Position numbers and translations under genes: made by a program
Notes under the pieces: generated by a model
The model's input: the letters and a program-made list of their open reading frames with translations, nothing else
Told to the model about the DNA's origin: nothing
Database searches by the model: none
Origin: an uncultured Clostridia bacterium
GTDB lineage: Bacteria; Bacillota; Clostridia; Oscillospirales; CAG-272
Length of the DNA: 18,703 bases
Direction: 5' to 3'
Assembly (NCBI GenBank): GCA_937894775.1
Contig: CALAXC010000123.1
Span: forward strand, 1 to 18,703
In this document: positions 6,761 through 13,811 of the stretch, piece by piece
Position numbering within the stretch: the stretch's first letter is position 1
How the letters are laid out: each line of letters begins with the position of its first letter

Positions 6761-8878
6761 ATGAAAAAAATACTATCTTTCTTTATTATTTTTACGATAT
6801 TGATATCAAGTCTTTCTTATTTTACAATTTCCGCATCAGCGCAAACACTTCCCTCGTCTTACAATAATGACATCAATAATTTAAAATACGTATCTCCCGT
6901 AAAATCTCAGGGAACCTTTGGAAACTGTTGGGCATTTGCCACTATAGCCTGCTGTGAAGCCGAAGCTATTAAAAATCACGGTGCAGATCCCTCAAATACA
7001 GATCTTTCCGAGCTTCATCTTGCGTATTTTGCCTATAACGGAGAGCGTACCGACACTGGCGACCGCGTTTATTCTTTAGGAGATTTTCACGAAAAGGGCG
7101 GATATTCCGAGCTTTCTATTTTTACCCTTTCCAACTGGATAGGTTTAGTAGACGAAAAGGTTGCAAAGTACAGCGATCTTGTGGCAAATCCCGATCTGAC
7201 TCTTAACAGCTCGCTTATCAACGCAGACGTTGACTATTATCTCGAAAACGCATATATTTATTCGATGAGCGATGAAATAAACGAAATTAAAAACGCCATT
7301 ATGCAATACGGCGCTGTTCAGACTTCATATTACTCCAACGAAAGTTATCTCAACAAAGTAACGTCATCTCACTATTGCGGTTATACCTACGGCGCTGACC
7401 ACGCAATAACCATAGTAGGCTGGGACGATAATTTCTCGAGAACGAATTTCAAATCGACCTCAAGACCTTCCTCAAACGGTGCTTGGCTCGTTAAAAACAG
7501 TTGGGGAACCGATTGGGGAACAAAAGGATATTTCTGGCTCTCATACGAAGACAAGACCTTAACAGATGCCACAGCATTTGACGTTACCCCATCAGACGAA
7601 ATGATATACGAAAACAATTATCAGTATGACGGCGGTATATCATCGGTATTTTCAAAAGACAGTGATCTTAGTGTTGCTACGGTATTCAAAGCAGAATCAA
7701 ACGAAGAGCTTTTAGCAGTAAGCGCGACAGTAAAAGACGGAACAGATGCAAGCTATGAGCTTGAAATATATCTTAATCCCCCCACACTCAGCGCAACAAC
7801 ATTTAAAAAAGGAACGCTCGTTCACTCGCAAAAAGGAACGCTCACACATTCGGGATTTCACACGATAAAGCTTACTTCATCGGTAACTCTCGACAAAAAC
7901 GACGTTTTTATAGTATTATTCAAAACAAAAGCGCATATAGGCTTTGATATGACTCAGGATATAACCGACGGCGAAGGAAACGCCTTTGCGCGTTCTGTAT
8001 CTTCAACCGAGAAAAACCAAACCTACGTCGCTGTCAGCGGCAGCGGATTCTACGATGCTTCAGATCCTTCGGCAGAAAATCCTATGAATGCAAGGATCAA
8101 AGCTTATACAAAAGATATCACGCTTGGAAATGCCGTTTTAAAATCGACTCCTACTATGAAAGAAATTGAATACGGTCAGAAATTGGCAAATTCCGAGCTT
8201 ATCGGCGGAGAGATCATCGACAGTATAAGCGGTAAAGCTGTGCGCGGTAAATGGATATTCAAAAATCCCGAGCTGATACCCGACATAAACTCGCAGGTCG
8301 ACATTATATTTCTTCCAAACAATTCAAGCTACGGAATGATACAAAAAAAGATAGCCGCATCGGTTATACCGAGCGCACCTATCGTAAACATTAAGGTGGA
8401 TCAGACTTCATATAAAATCGGAGAGCCGATATCAGTCAAAGCCGTTGCGACTAACAAATACACCAACGAAGCAATAACCGACGGAAGCTTCTCCTATACC
8501 TATTCATTAAACGGCGGAGAGGCTACTCCATTTGACGGAAGCGTTTATATTCCCAACAATGTAAAAGAATTTTCACTCAAAATAACTGCGGTATTTACCG
8601 ACAGCAACGGTCGATATGAAGTCGGAACAGATGAAATCAGTCTTTCCTCAACGGTTTCGGGAACGTCTAAAGAAACAACAAACGGCAGTTCAAACCAAAC
8701 CGATGCTCCAAGCACTGAAAATAAGGTTCCAAGCAACGATCAGAATTCGGTTCCAAACGAAGAGCCTTCTCTTCCCTATACCGAAATAAGCTGCGGCTCA
8801 TCACTTTCTGCTTCTACAGCGCTTTCGATCTTAGCGCTTTCGGCAGTAACTCTTTTAAAGAAAAGAAAGAGGGACTAA
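6761..8878 (+). CDS. Secreted C1 (papain-family) cysteine protease with C-terminal anchor
   Basis: 705 residues. Residues 1-27 form a signal peptide (MKK, hydrophobic core, ASA before Q28). The papain-type domain follows almost at once, without a long propeptide. It shows oxyanion Q50, nucleophile C56 in GNCWAF, H214 in GADHAITIVGW and N246 in LVKNSWGTDWG, so the active site is complete. Residues about 285-450 resemble the lectin-like beta domain that follows bacterial C1 domains. Two further beta-rich, Ig-like segments follow (about 455-540 and 545-635). Then comes a Ser/Thr/Asn/Pro-rich linker, and a tail with LPYTE (671-675), C678 in CGSS, a hydrophobic stretch and KKRKRD. It is probably displayed on the cell surface and degrades extracellular or host protein. 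Its stop codon abuts the GH20 start, so the two are co-transcribed. Confidence 0.9.
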   Translation: MKKILSFFIIFTILISSLSYFTISASAQTLPSSYNNDINNLKYVSPVKSQGTFGNCWAFATIACCEAEAIKNHGADPSNTDLSELHLAYFAYNGERTDTGDRVYSLGDFHEKGGYSELSIFTLSNWIGLVDEKVAKYSDLVANPDLTLNSSLINADVDYYLENAYIYSMSDEINEIKNAIMQYGAVQTSYYSNESYLNKVTSSHYCGYTYGADHAITIVGWDDNFSRTNFKSTSRPSSNGAWLVKNSWGTDWGTKGYFWLSYEDKTLTDATAFDVTPSDEMIYENNYQYDGGISSVFSKDSDLSVATVFKAESNEELLAVSATVKDGTDASYELEIYLNPPTLSATTFKKGTLVHSQKGTLTHSGFHTIKLTSSVTLDKNDVFIVLFKTKAHIGFDMTQDITDGEGNAFARSVSSTEKNQTYVAVSGSGFYDASDPSAENPMNARIKAYTKDITLGNAVLKSTPTMKEIEYGQKLANSELIGGEIIDSISGKAVRGKWIFKNPELIPDINSQVDIIFLPNNSSYGMIQKKIAASVIPSAPIVNIKVDQTSYKIGEPISVKAVATNKYTNEAITDGSFSYTYSLNGGEATPFDGSVYIPNNVKEFSLKITAVFTDSNGRYEVGTDEISLSSTVSGTSKETTNGSSNQTDAPSTENKVPSNDQNSVPNEEPSLPYTEISCGSSLSASTALSILALSAVTLLKKRKRD

Positions 8879-10072
8879 ATGACAGAAAATAAAGCCAAAA
8901 ATATTCCCGCTGTCAAAGAAAAAGCTTTCTTTCTCGACTGCGGAAGAAAATATTTTTCTCCGTCCTGGTTTGAAAAGCTTTTTCCTATAATGAAAGCATC
9001 GGATCTGAATGCGATATATCTTCATTTTTCCGAAGAAATGGGGCTTCGCCTCGAATCAAAGCAATTTCCTTGGCTTGCGGGCGGAGATCACACGCTTTGC
9101 GTACACGGTGCTGCAAAAGGTATAGCCGAGGACGATAAAAAGTTTTTAACGCAAGACGAAATGCGCTATATCGTATCGGTAGCAAAAGAATTTGGAATTT
9201 CGGTCATACCCTCTTTTGATTCACCGGGACATATGAATTATGCGGTAAAAAAATACAATTCACATTACAAAACCGATATAGGAAACTATTTTCACAAGAA
9301 CGGCAAGACCTCGATAGTTCAAGGCTCGAGCATACCAAACGAAGCCGCGCAAAAGCGTTATTCTCGCGGAATAGATATATCAAATCCAGAAGCTGTTGAC
9401 TTTGCTAAGGCACTGCTTACCGAATACGGAGAATTCTTCGCCTCGCTCGGAGCTACGTCATTCGATATCGGCGGTGACGAGCTTTTGGGATTTGGCGAAA
9501 ACATCGACGATTCCTACTCAAAATGGCAAAGCCTTGATCATTGGCAAGCTCTTGCCATAGAAAAAACAAATAACAAAAATGCCGTTGCATACGATGCCTT
9601 TCTTCTCTATATGAACGATATCGCAAAGCATATGCGCTCAATTGGATACAGTTCTGTAAGAATGTGGAACGACGACGTTTTGCGAAGCGGTGATACCGAC
9701 TGGAAAAAAGCGGTCGAGCTTGACAAAAGCATCGAAATAGAATTCTGGGTACCTTATGCAAACGGTGGAAAAAACAATGTTTTCACTTATCTTGACGAGG
9801 GATACAAGATATATAATCTTCTCAACTATTACACCTATTATATTTTAGGTACAGGTATGAAAAACGGTATAACACCCGAGATTTTAGAGAGCGAGTGGAA
9901 TGCTTACGTATTCGATAAAGCCGATGCGGGAATAACAGTGCCAAACAGTTCAAAAAATATTCTCGGAGCCGCATTCTGCCTTTGGTGCGATGCTCCCGCA
10001 GCAGAAACTCCCGAAGAAATACTTAAACACATAACCCCGTATCTATATGCCGCAGGTAAAGCTATAAATTGA
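8879..10072 (+). CDS. Glycoside hydrolase family 20 (beta-N-acetylhexosaminidase-like)
   Basis: 397 residues covering the GH20 TIM-barrel only. GH20 enzymes release terminal beta-GlcNAc or GalNAc by substrate-assisted catalysis, using an adjacent Asp-Glu pair. Visible are the N-terminal strand NAIYLHFSEE, DSPGH (114-118), the catalytic pair D200-E201 in FDIGGDELL, the MWNDD strand and a terminal LWCDAPAAETPEE. There is no signal peptide, lipobox or carbohydrate-binding domain, so it is predicted to be cytoplasmic, unlike the secreted protease it abuts (TAAATG, zero-base gap). AGAGG before the protease stop serves as ribosome site. Cytoplasmic GH20s act on imported oligosaccharides; released GlcNAc, once phosphorylated, would feed NagA. 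Exact specificity is not readable. Confidence 0.9.
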   Translation: MTENKAKNIPAVKEKAFFLDCGRKYFSPSWFEKLFPIMKASDLNAIYLHFSEEMGLRLESKQFPWLAGGDHTLCVHGAAKGIAEDDKKFLTQDEMRYIVSVAKEFGISVIPSFDSPGHMNYAVKKYNSHYKTDIGNYFHKNGKTSIVQGSSIPNEAAQKRYSRGIDISNPEAVDFAKALLTEYGEFFASLGATSFDIGGDELLGFGENIDDSYSKWQSLDHWQALAIEKTNNKNAVAYDAFLLYMNDIAKHMRSIGYSSVRMWNDDVLRSGDTDWKKAVELDKSIEIEFWVPYANGGKNNVFTYLDEGYKIYNLLNYYTYYILGTGMKNGITPEILESEWNAYVFDKADAGITVPNSSKNILGAAFCLWCDAPAAETPEEILKHITPYLYAAGKAIN

Positions 10073-10095
10073 TCAATACAAATTACAAGATAAAG

Positions 10096-10164
10096 AAAAA
10101 GGACCTTACATACGCATGTTATCTTTGATCGGAAACACGCATATGTCAGGTCTCTTTTTTATTT
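10096..10164. terminator. Bidirectional terminator between GH20 and the GLUG lipoprotein
   Basis: A long imperfect inverted repeat lies between the convergent genes. AAAAAGGACCTTACATACGCATGTT-type sequence (10096-10120) faces TGTTTCCG-side sequence ending AGGTCTCTTTTTT (10134-10160), pairing through GACCT/AGGTC and ACATA/TATGT with wobble or mismatch between. An A-tract flanks one end and a T-tract the other, so it can terminate both strands. Confidence 0.75.
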
Positions 10165-11646
10165 TTATTTTATTATGTTAATATTTTTCAAAACAGGATG
10201 CTGACCTTCGGTAAATGTCCAAATACTATCTGACCAACCAAGTGTTGTTTTTTGAAAATCCACAGTTTTTAACGTATCCGATCCTTTACTTGCACCGTCA
10301 TCATAATTTACAAATCCGGGCGCATTACTTATTGTCTGGCTCGATGAACGATAAGAATTATTAACGTTATTATCCATACTGTCAGCTATAAATCCGCCCG
10401 CATAAACGCTACTCTGTTTGCAAGTCAAATTTCCGACCGCATAACAGTTATTTATTGTTGCATCGCTTCCAACACCGATAAATCCGCCCGAACAGTGTGC
10501 GCTGACGTTTCCCGTTGCGTAGCAATTGGATATCGCGCTATCCCCCGCTTCTCCGAGAAAACCGCCCGCATATACTTTTCCGCCGGCATTTATTGCGCCC
10601 GTTGCATAACAGTTCTTTATTATACCGTATAGATCTTCACCTGCAAAGCCACCCGCTTTGGACAAATCCGAATCAGAAACCGTTATATCGCCGATAGCGC
10701 AAGAATTTTCGATAATTCCTTTATTATAGCCCGCAAATCCTCCAAAGTGAGAATATTCTGCCGACGCAGAAGTTATAGCGCTCGTTGAATAGCAATCCTT
10801 GATCGTATTTTTATTCAGACCGATCAAACCGCCTCCAACACAGTTTTTTCCTTCAACGTTTACACTTCCTGTCGCGTAAGAATAAAGTATATTCTTATCG
10901 TTGCTACCTACCAGACCGCCAACACTACCCTCTTGAGTTACCTTTAAGGATACGGCAACGGCTGAACAGCTATCAACGATCTCACCTCTGTTTTCTCCAA
11001 CCAAGCCGCCAACGGTTCCATATCTAACGCCGTTAACAGTAATGCTTCCGTCGGCACTGCATTTGATCACTGTTCCCGAATTACAACCTACTAAGCCACC
11101 TATACATAACAAATTCATATCACTGCCACTTATGTTTACCGTGACGTCTTTTATATTAAGATTTTCAATGATGCCCGAATTGCTCCCAAAAAGTCCTTCG
11201 CTGCTTTGACTACCCATCAATTTAAAGTTAGATACCGTATATCCGTTACCGTCAAAAACACCTTTAAATGCATTGCCCGAGCTACAGAGCGGTACCCATT
11301 CAGCTCCGCCAATATCGATATTTTTTGTAAGATAATATTTTCCGTCAGGCGAAATCCCTTTTAATTCCTGAACAGTAGTGATAGGTGTATATCCCGTAAA
11401 ATCTTTATTTGAAGCATTTCCGTTATTATTTTCACCCTGTCCTTCCGACGGCTTTTCGGTCGGCTTTTCGGTCGGCTTTTCGGTCGGTTTTTCGGTCGGC
11501 TTTTCGGTCGGCTTTTCAGTCGTATCACCAACTTCGGTTTCGCTCTGACTTTCAGTCAGATCATTATCGGATTCAACAATATCACAGGATAAAAGCATTC
11601 CCGATAACATTGTGATAATTAAAAAGATCGCTATAATTTTTTTCAT
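10165..11646 (-). CDS. GLUG-repeat surface lipoprotein with PTEK spacer
   Basis: 493 residues from the chosen start. An upstream in-frame TTG adds four residues, but GGAGAG sits 6 bases before this ATG, so MKKIIAIFLI is preferred. It has a lipoprotein signal peptide with lipobox LLSC (cysteine about residue 21). An acidic linker follows, then a repeated PTEK spacer encoded by six 12-bp units (11449-11520). From about residue 90 to the end there are roughly ten repeats of 25-30 residues of the GLUG type (GGLVGxNxG...CYATGxV), which should stack into a right-handed beta-helix. It is predicted to be tethered to the outer face of the membrane, with the PTEK segment projecting the helix outward. 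GLUG proteins are often adhesins or carry peptidase partners; no catalytic domain is visible here. It is a single-gene unit. Confidence 0.85.
   Translation of the reverse strand: MKKIIAIFLIITMLSGMLLSCDIVESDNDLTESQSETEVGDTTEKPTEKPTEKPTEKPTEKPTEKPSEGQGENNNGNASNKDFTGYTPITTVQELKGISPDGKYYLTKNIDIGGAEWVPLCSSGNAFKGVFDGNGYTVSNFKLMGSQSSEGLFGSNSGIIENLNIKDVTVNISGSDMNLLCIGGLVGCNSGTVIKCSADGSITVNGVRYGTVGGLVGENRGEIVDSCSAVAVSLKVTQEGSVGGLVGSNDKNILYSYATGSVNVEGKNCVGGGLIGLNKNTIKDCYSTSAITSASAEYSHFGGFAGYNKGIIENSCAIGDITVSDSDLSKAGGFAGEDLYGIIKNCYATGAINAGGKVYAGGFLGEAGDSAISNCYATGNVSAHCSGGFIGVGSDATINNCYAVGNLTCKQSSVYAGGFIADSMDNNVNNSYRSSSQTISNAPGFVNYDDGASKGSDTLKTVDFQKTTLGWSDSIWTFTEGQHPVLKNINIIK
11449..11520 (-). repeat. 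12-bp tandem repeat (6 units) encoding PTEK
   Basis: Six head-to-tail 12-bp units of plus-strand sequence CGGCTTTTCGGT. Units 1, 2, 3 and 5 are identical; unit 4 has one change (C to T) and unit 6 has one (G to A). On the coding strand each unit encodes four residues of a Thr-Glu-Lys-Pro register. Because the unit is a multiple of three, gain or loss by slippage changes spacer length without breaking the frame. Confidence 0.9.
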
Positions 11647-11681
11647 AAGACTCTCCAAAAAAATCTGAATTTATTATTTTA

Positions 11682-11710
11682 ATAATAACATATACCCACT
11701 GTATTGTCAA
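11682..11710 (-). promoter_or_regulatory. Promoter of the GLUG lipoprotein
   Basis: On the minus strand a perfect TTGACA (11710-11705) is followed after 17 bases by TATTAT (11687-11682). The predicted start near 11675 leaves a leader of about 30 bases before the ATG at 11646. Confidence 0.75.
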
Positions 11711-11775
11711 GAATTTTATAACTTATCACAAAATTAAACTCAATTGTAATAATTTATCAATCATAAAATCACTCA

Positions 11776-11824
11776 CTTTGTAAAAACTAATTTCAAACGG
11801 GAAAAAGCCGTTTTTACAAGGAGG
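11776..11824 (+). promoter_or_regulatory. Leader hairpin over the DUF378 ribosome site
   Basis: TTGTAAAAAC (11778-11787) pairs perfectly with GTTTTTACAA (11810-11819). The stem extends through a T-G and a C-G pair into the Shine-Dalgarno AAGGAGG (11818-11824). A competing 6-bp hairpin, AAACGG/CCGTTT (11795-11800 with 11808-11813), would break it and free the ribosome site. This suggests translational control; the trigger is unknown. No convincing promoter was found upstream (TTGTAA at 11744 has only 14 bases to a TAAAAT). Confidence 0.45.
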
Positions 11825-11834
11825 AAATCGGATT

Positions 11835-12053
11835 ATGATTATGGATAGAATTGCCTTGATCATTGCCGTCATAGGTGCTCTCAACTGGGGTAGTATCGGT
11901 CTTTTCAGCTTCGATATCGTAGCCTGGATCTTCGGCGGTCAGGACGCGATCGGAAGCCGTATAGTTTATACCGTAGTTGCCCTTGCGGGTATCTGGTGTA
12001 TATCCCTTATATTCAGAGCAAGAGAGCGTTTTCACGCAATCGATGAGCAATAA
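11835..12053 (+). CDS. DUF378 (YuzA-like) small membrane protein
   Basis: 72 residues, the usual family size. The N-terminal segment MIMDRIALIIAVIGALNWGSIGLF carries the DUF378 signature GALNWGxxG within a first hydrophobic helix. A second helix spans about residues 38-60 (SRIVYTVVALAGIWCISLIF), ending in a short basic/acidic tail. The family is widespread in Firmicutes but has no established function. The AAGGAGG ribosome site lies 10 bases before this ATG; an in-frame ATG two codons on is an alternative start. It is monocistronic, closed by the terminator at 12077-12128, and its leader can form a hairpin over the ribosome site. Confidence 0.88.
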   Translation: MIMDRIALIIAVIGALNWGSIGLFSFDIVAWIFGGQDAIGSRIVYTVVALAGIWCISLIFRARERFHAIDEQ

Positions 12054-12076
12054 TTAAAAGCTGTTTTTAAAACAGA

Positions 12077-12128
12077 AAGAGCAAGAGTAAAAGGAAGGAT
12101 TCCTTCTATTCTTGCTCTTAATTTTTTT
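12077..12128. terminator. Bidirectional terminator between DUF378 and the lipoprotein gene
   Basis: AAGAGCAAGA (12077-12086) pairs with TCTTGCTCTT (12110-12119), and an inner GAAGG/CCTTC (12094-12098 with 12102-12106) tops the stem. AATTTTTTT follows on the plus strand. The convergent minus gene ends within this T-tract, so it probably shares the structure. Confidence 0.85.
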
Positions 12129-12756
12129 ATTGATCAGTCACGATATCTTCAATAAAAGTATTGTTTATTATAAGATATTCAAGAGTCTTATCGTAAAGCA
12201 TCGATTCGTAAACCAATGCGGAAAGCTCTTCTCTTACATAGCTTTCTTCGTAATTGTATTTTTCGGAATACTTTTTAACATATCTGTCAAAATGCGTTGA
12301 TTTTTCTTCGTCGCTAAGAGTTATATTTTCCTTTCTCTGTATAAAAGAAAATATCATATCCTGTTTAACAAGACGTTTCGCTTCAGCCTGCATAGTGAAA
12401 TTATCCTCACCGAGCTCGTCAAGCATCGCCTCATACTTCATTCCCGCCTGCTCCGCATAGTACTTATACTGTTTTTTCAGCTGATCAACGTAATACTCCA
12501 CCGTTCCCTCAGGGTATTCCTTTATTCTGGTATTAGCCTCGATATGCTGCAAAATCGCAAAATCCTTACTCTTCCCCTGAGTGTCTATATTACATCCTTT
12601 ATATTCTCCGATCTCAATAGACTCCGAAAGCTCTTCGAAGGTCATTTCCGAGATCTTTACAAGCTTCTTTGCGGAACACGCCACAAAAGAAATATTAAAA
12701 AGCATTACAAATACCAAGCACAACGCACTCGCTTTGAATACCGATATTTTCTTCAT
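12127..12756 (-). CDS. Lipoprotein with SurA/trigger-factor-like helical region (hypothetical)
   Basis: 209 residues. A signal peptide ends in lipobox SFVAC (cysteine 27), so it is predicted to be anchored to the outer face of the membrane. The mature part is charged and mostly helical (YYVDQLKKQYKYYAEQAG, then repeated Glu/Lys/Tyr helices). Its style resembles the peptide-binding helical region of trigger factor or SurA/PrsA-type foldases, but no PPIase domain is present. The assignment is by resemblance only. The ATG has AGGAGGAG 6 bases upstream, lying just beside the T-tract of the rpmF terminator. The gene may be expressed by read-through of that terminator or from a weak promoter I cannot identify. 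Confidence 0.65.
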   Translation of the reverse strand: MKKISVFKASALCLVFVMLFNISFVACSAKKLVKISEMTFEELSESIEIGEYKGCNIDTQGKSKDFAILQHIEANTRIKEYPEGTVEYYVDQLKKQYKYYAEQAGMKYEAMLDELGEDNFTMQAEAKRLVKQDMIFSFIQRKENITLSDEEKSTHFDRYVKKYSEKYNYEESYVREELSALVYESMLYDKTLEYLIINNTFIEDIVTDQ

Positions 12757-12770
12757 AAAAGACTCCTCCT

Positions 12771-12819
12771 GCCAAAAAAGAAACAGTAGTACTAATCCTT
12801 TAGCCTACTGTCTCTTTTA
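12771..12819 (-). terminator. Terminator after rpmF
   Basis: On the minus strand, AAGAGACAGTAG pairs with CTACTGTTTCTT around a loop of about 14 bases, and CTTTTTTGG follows. It lies between the L32 stop and the ribosome site of the lipoprotein gene, and should end most transcripts of the DUF177-rpmF pair. Confidence 0.75.
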
Positions 12820-12823
12820 TCGA

Positions 12824-13012
12824 TTACTTGCTCTCCTCAACAGCGAGAACTTCCTTGCCTGCATAGTAACCGCAAGCCTTACATACACGGTGACTCTTTA
12901 CAAACTCACCGCACTTAGGGCACTTAACCATGCCGGGAAGCACGAGCTTCCAATTGTTGGATCTTCTCTTGTCTCTGCGAGCCTTAGAAACCTTTCTCTT
13001 TGGTACTGCCAT
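12824..13012 (-). CDS. rpmF: 50S ribosomal protein L32
   Basis: 62 residues, typical length. The basic N-terminus MAVPKRKVSKARRDKRRSN is characteristic of bacterial L32, a component of the large ribosomal subunit. A four-cysteine zinc ribbon is intact (CPKCG then CKACG, about residues 35-51), marking the zinc-dependent C+ form. AAGGAGG lies 7 bases before the ATG. It follows the DUF177/YceD gene by 45 bases, the pairing found across bacteria, and is closed by the terminator at 12771-12819. Confidence 0.98.
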   Translation of the reverse strand: MAVPKRKVSKARRDKRRSNNWKLVLPGMVKCPKCGEFVKSHRVCKACGYYAGKEVLAVEESK

Positions 13013-13057
13013 AATTACACCTCCTTAAAAGTGAAAACACTACAGTTTATATAAATT

Positions 13058-13582
13058 TTATTTTTTGTTTTCTTCTTCGTCGCTGTCAAAGAAATGAGCG
13101 AGCGCTGCAAGTCTTGGATCTATCTCCCTCGTAATGCAACCGCAATCTCCGTCTCGCTTAGGCTTTCCGCACTTGGGGCAAAGTCCCTCGCAAGCCTCAT
13201 CGCAAAGCAGTTTTGTCGGAAAAGCCAACAAAAGCTCCTCGCAAAGCGTTTCATCAACCGAAAGCTCATAGCCGTCAAGAACAATGTATTCGTCCTCAAG
13301 CTCCTCAAGACGTTCTTCGTCGATAGTCCCCTCAGTAGTTACCGTGCGCTCAAAATCAAGAGAGAAAACTCCGTCAACAGGAGCAAGACATCTTGCACAC
13401 TCACCGTGATAGGTAAGACTTGCTTTAAGAGTAAGACGCATATATCCGCTGTTGTCGGTTATATTTCCGATCACGCGGGCATCTTCAAAAGCTATTCCGT
13501 CGATAGATGCGGGAGAGAGCATATAGTCGATATCAATTCTTTTGATCTCTCCACGAAGAAGAGGAGAAACGTCAACTACCAT
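13058..13582 (-). CDS. DUF177 (YceD-family) protein, 174 aa
   Basis: The start is placed at the ATG of MVVDVSPLLRG, with GGAGG about 5 bases upstream. A longer in-frame reading beginning at 13669 would start ahead of the predicted transcription start near 13642 and is rejected. DUF177/YceD proteins are encoded beside rpmF in most bacteria and are linked to 23S rRNA accumulation. The family's CxxC pair is present (ECARCL), followed by an acidic central segment. A cysteine-rich C-terminal part (CDEACEGLCPKCGKP, then CGC) looks like a zinc-binding knuckle and is typical of clostridial members. It is cytoplasmic and co-transcribed with rpmF from a near-consensus promoter, in keeping with a ribosome-assembly role. 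Confidence 0.9.
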   Translation of the reverse strand: MVVDVSPLLRGEIKRIDIDYMLSPASIDGIAFEDARVIGNITDNSGYMRLTLKASLTYHGECARCLAPVDGVFSLDFERTVTTEGTIDEERLEELEDEYIVLDGYELSVDETLCEELLLAFPTKLLCDEACEGLCPKCGKPKRDGDCGCITREIDPRLAALAHFFDSDEEENKK

Positions 13583-13648
13583 TCTTCCCTCCGTTTTTTT
13601 AAACAGATCGCGTACTGTTTTTAATTGACACAAAATGCGACAGTTAAT

Positions 13649-13677
13649 ATTATAATAGATTTTTCTCAAATTGTCAA
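13649..13677 (-). promoter_or_regulatory. Consensus promoter of the DUF177-rpmF operon
   Basis: On the minus strand a perfect TTGACA (13677-13672), a 17-base spacer and a perfect TATAAT (13654-13649). This is as strong as sigma-A promoters get and suits a ribosomal-protein operon. The predicted start near 13642 gives a leader of about 60 bases. Confidence 0.9.
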
Positions 13678-13759
13678 GTATTTTTTCAAAATATTCTTTT
13701 CAAAAGATTTTTTTGGCAAAATCCCTGCATTATTAAGCAAAAAAGGTTTGCTTTTTGCA

Positions 13760-13788
13760 TTGTTATGTGATAAAATGTATCATATAAT
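13760..13788 (+). promoter_or_regulatory. Probable promoter of the NAD(P)HX dehydratase gene, with internal dyad
   Basis: TTGTTA (13760-13765), 17 bases, then TATAAT (13783-13788). A small dyad, TGATA-AAATG-TATCA (13768-13782), fills the spacer and could be an operator. A second candidate pair (TTGCTT at 13748, TAAAAT at 13771) also has a 17-base spacer. The AAGGAG ribosome site (13798-13803) sits 8 bases before the ATG. Confidence 0.55.
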
Positions 13789-13811
13789 GTAAACATCAAG
13801 GAGCGAGCCTT

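Noticed and set aside
11449..11520. CRISPR-like array
   Set aside because: The 12-bp units are contiguous without spacers and encode a PTEK protein repeat.
13058..13669. 203-residue version of the DUF177 protein starting at 13669
   Set aside because: That start lies inside the promoter region, upstream of the predicted transcription start near 13642. The ATG at 13582 has a proper GGAGG and begins where the family homology begins.
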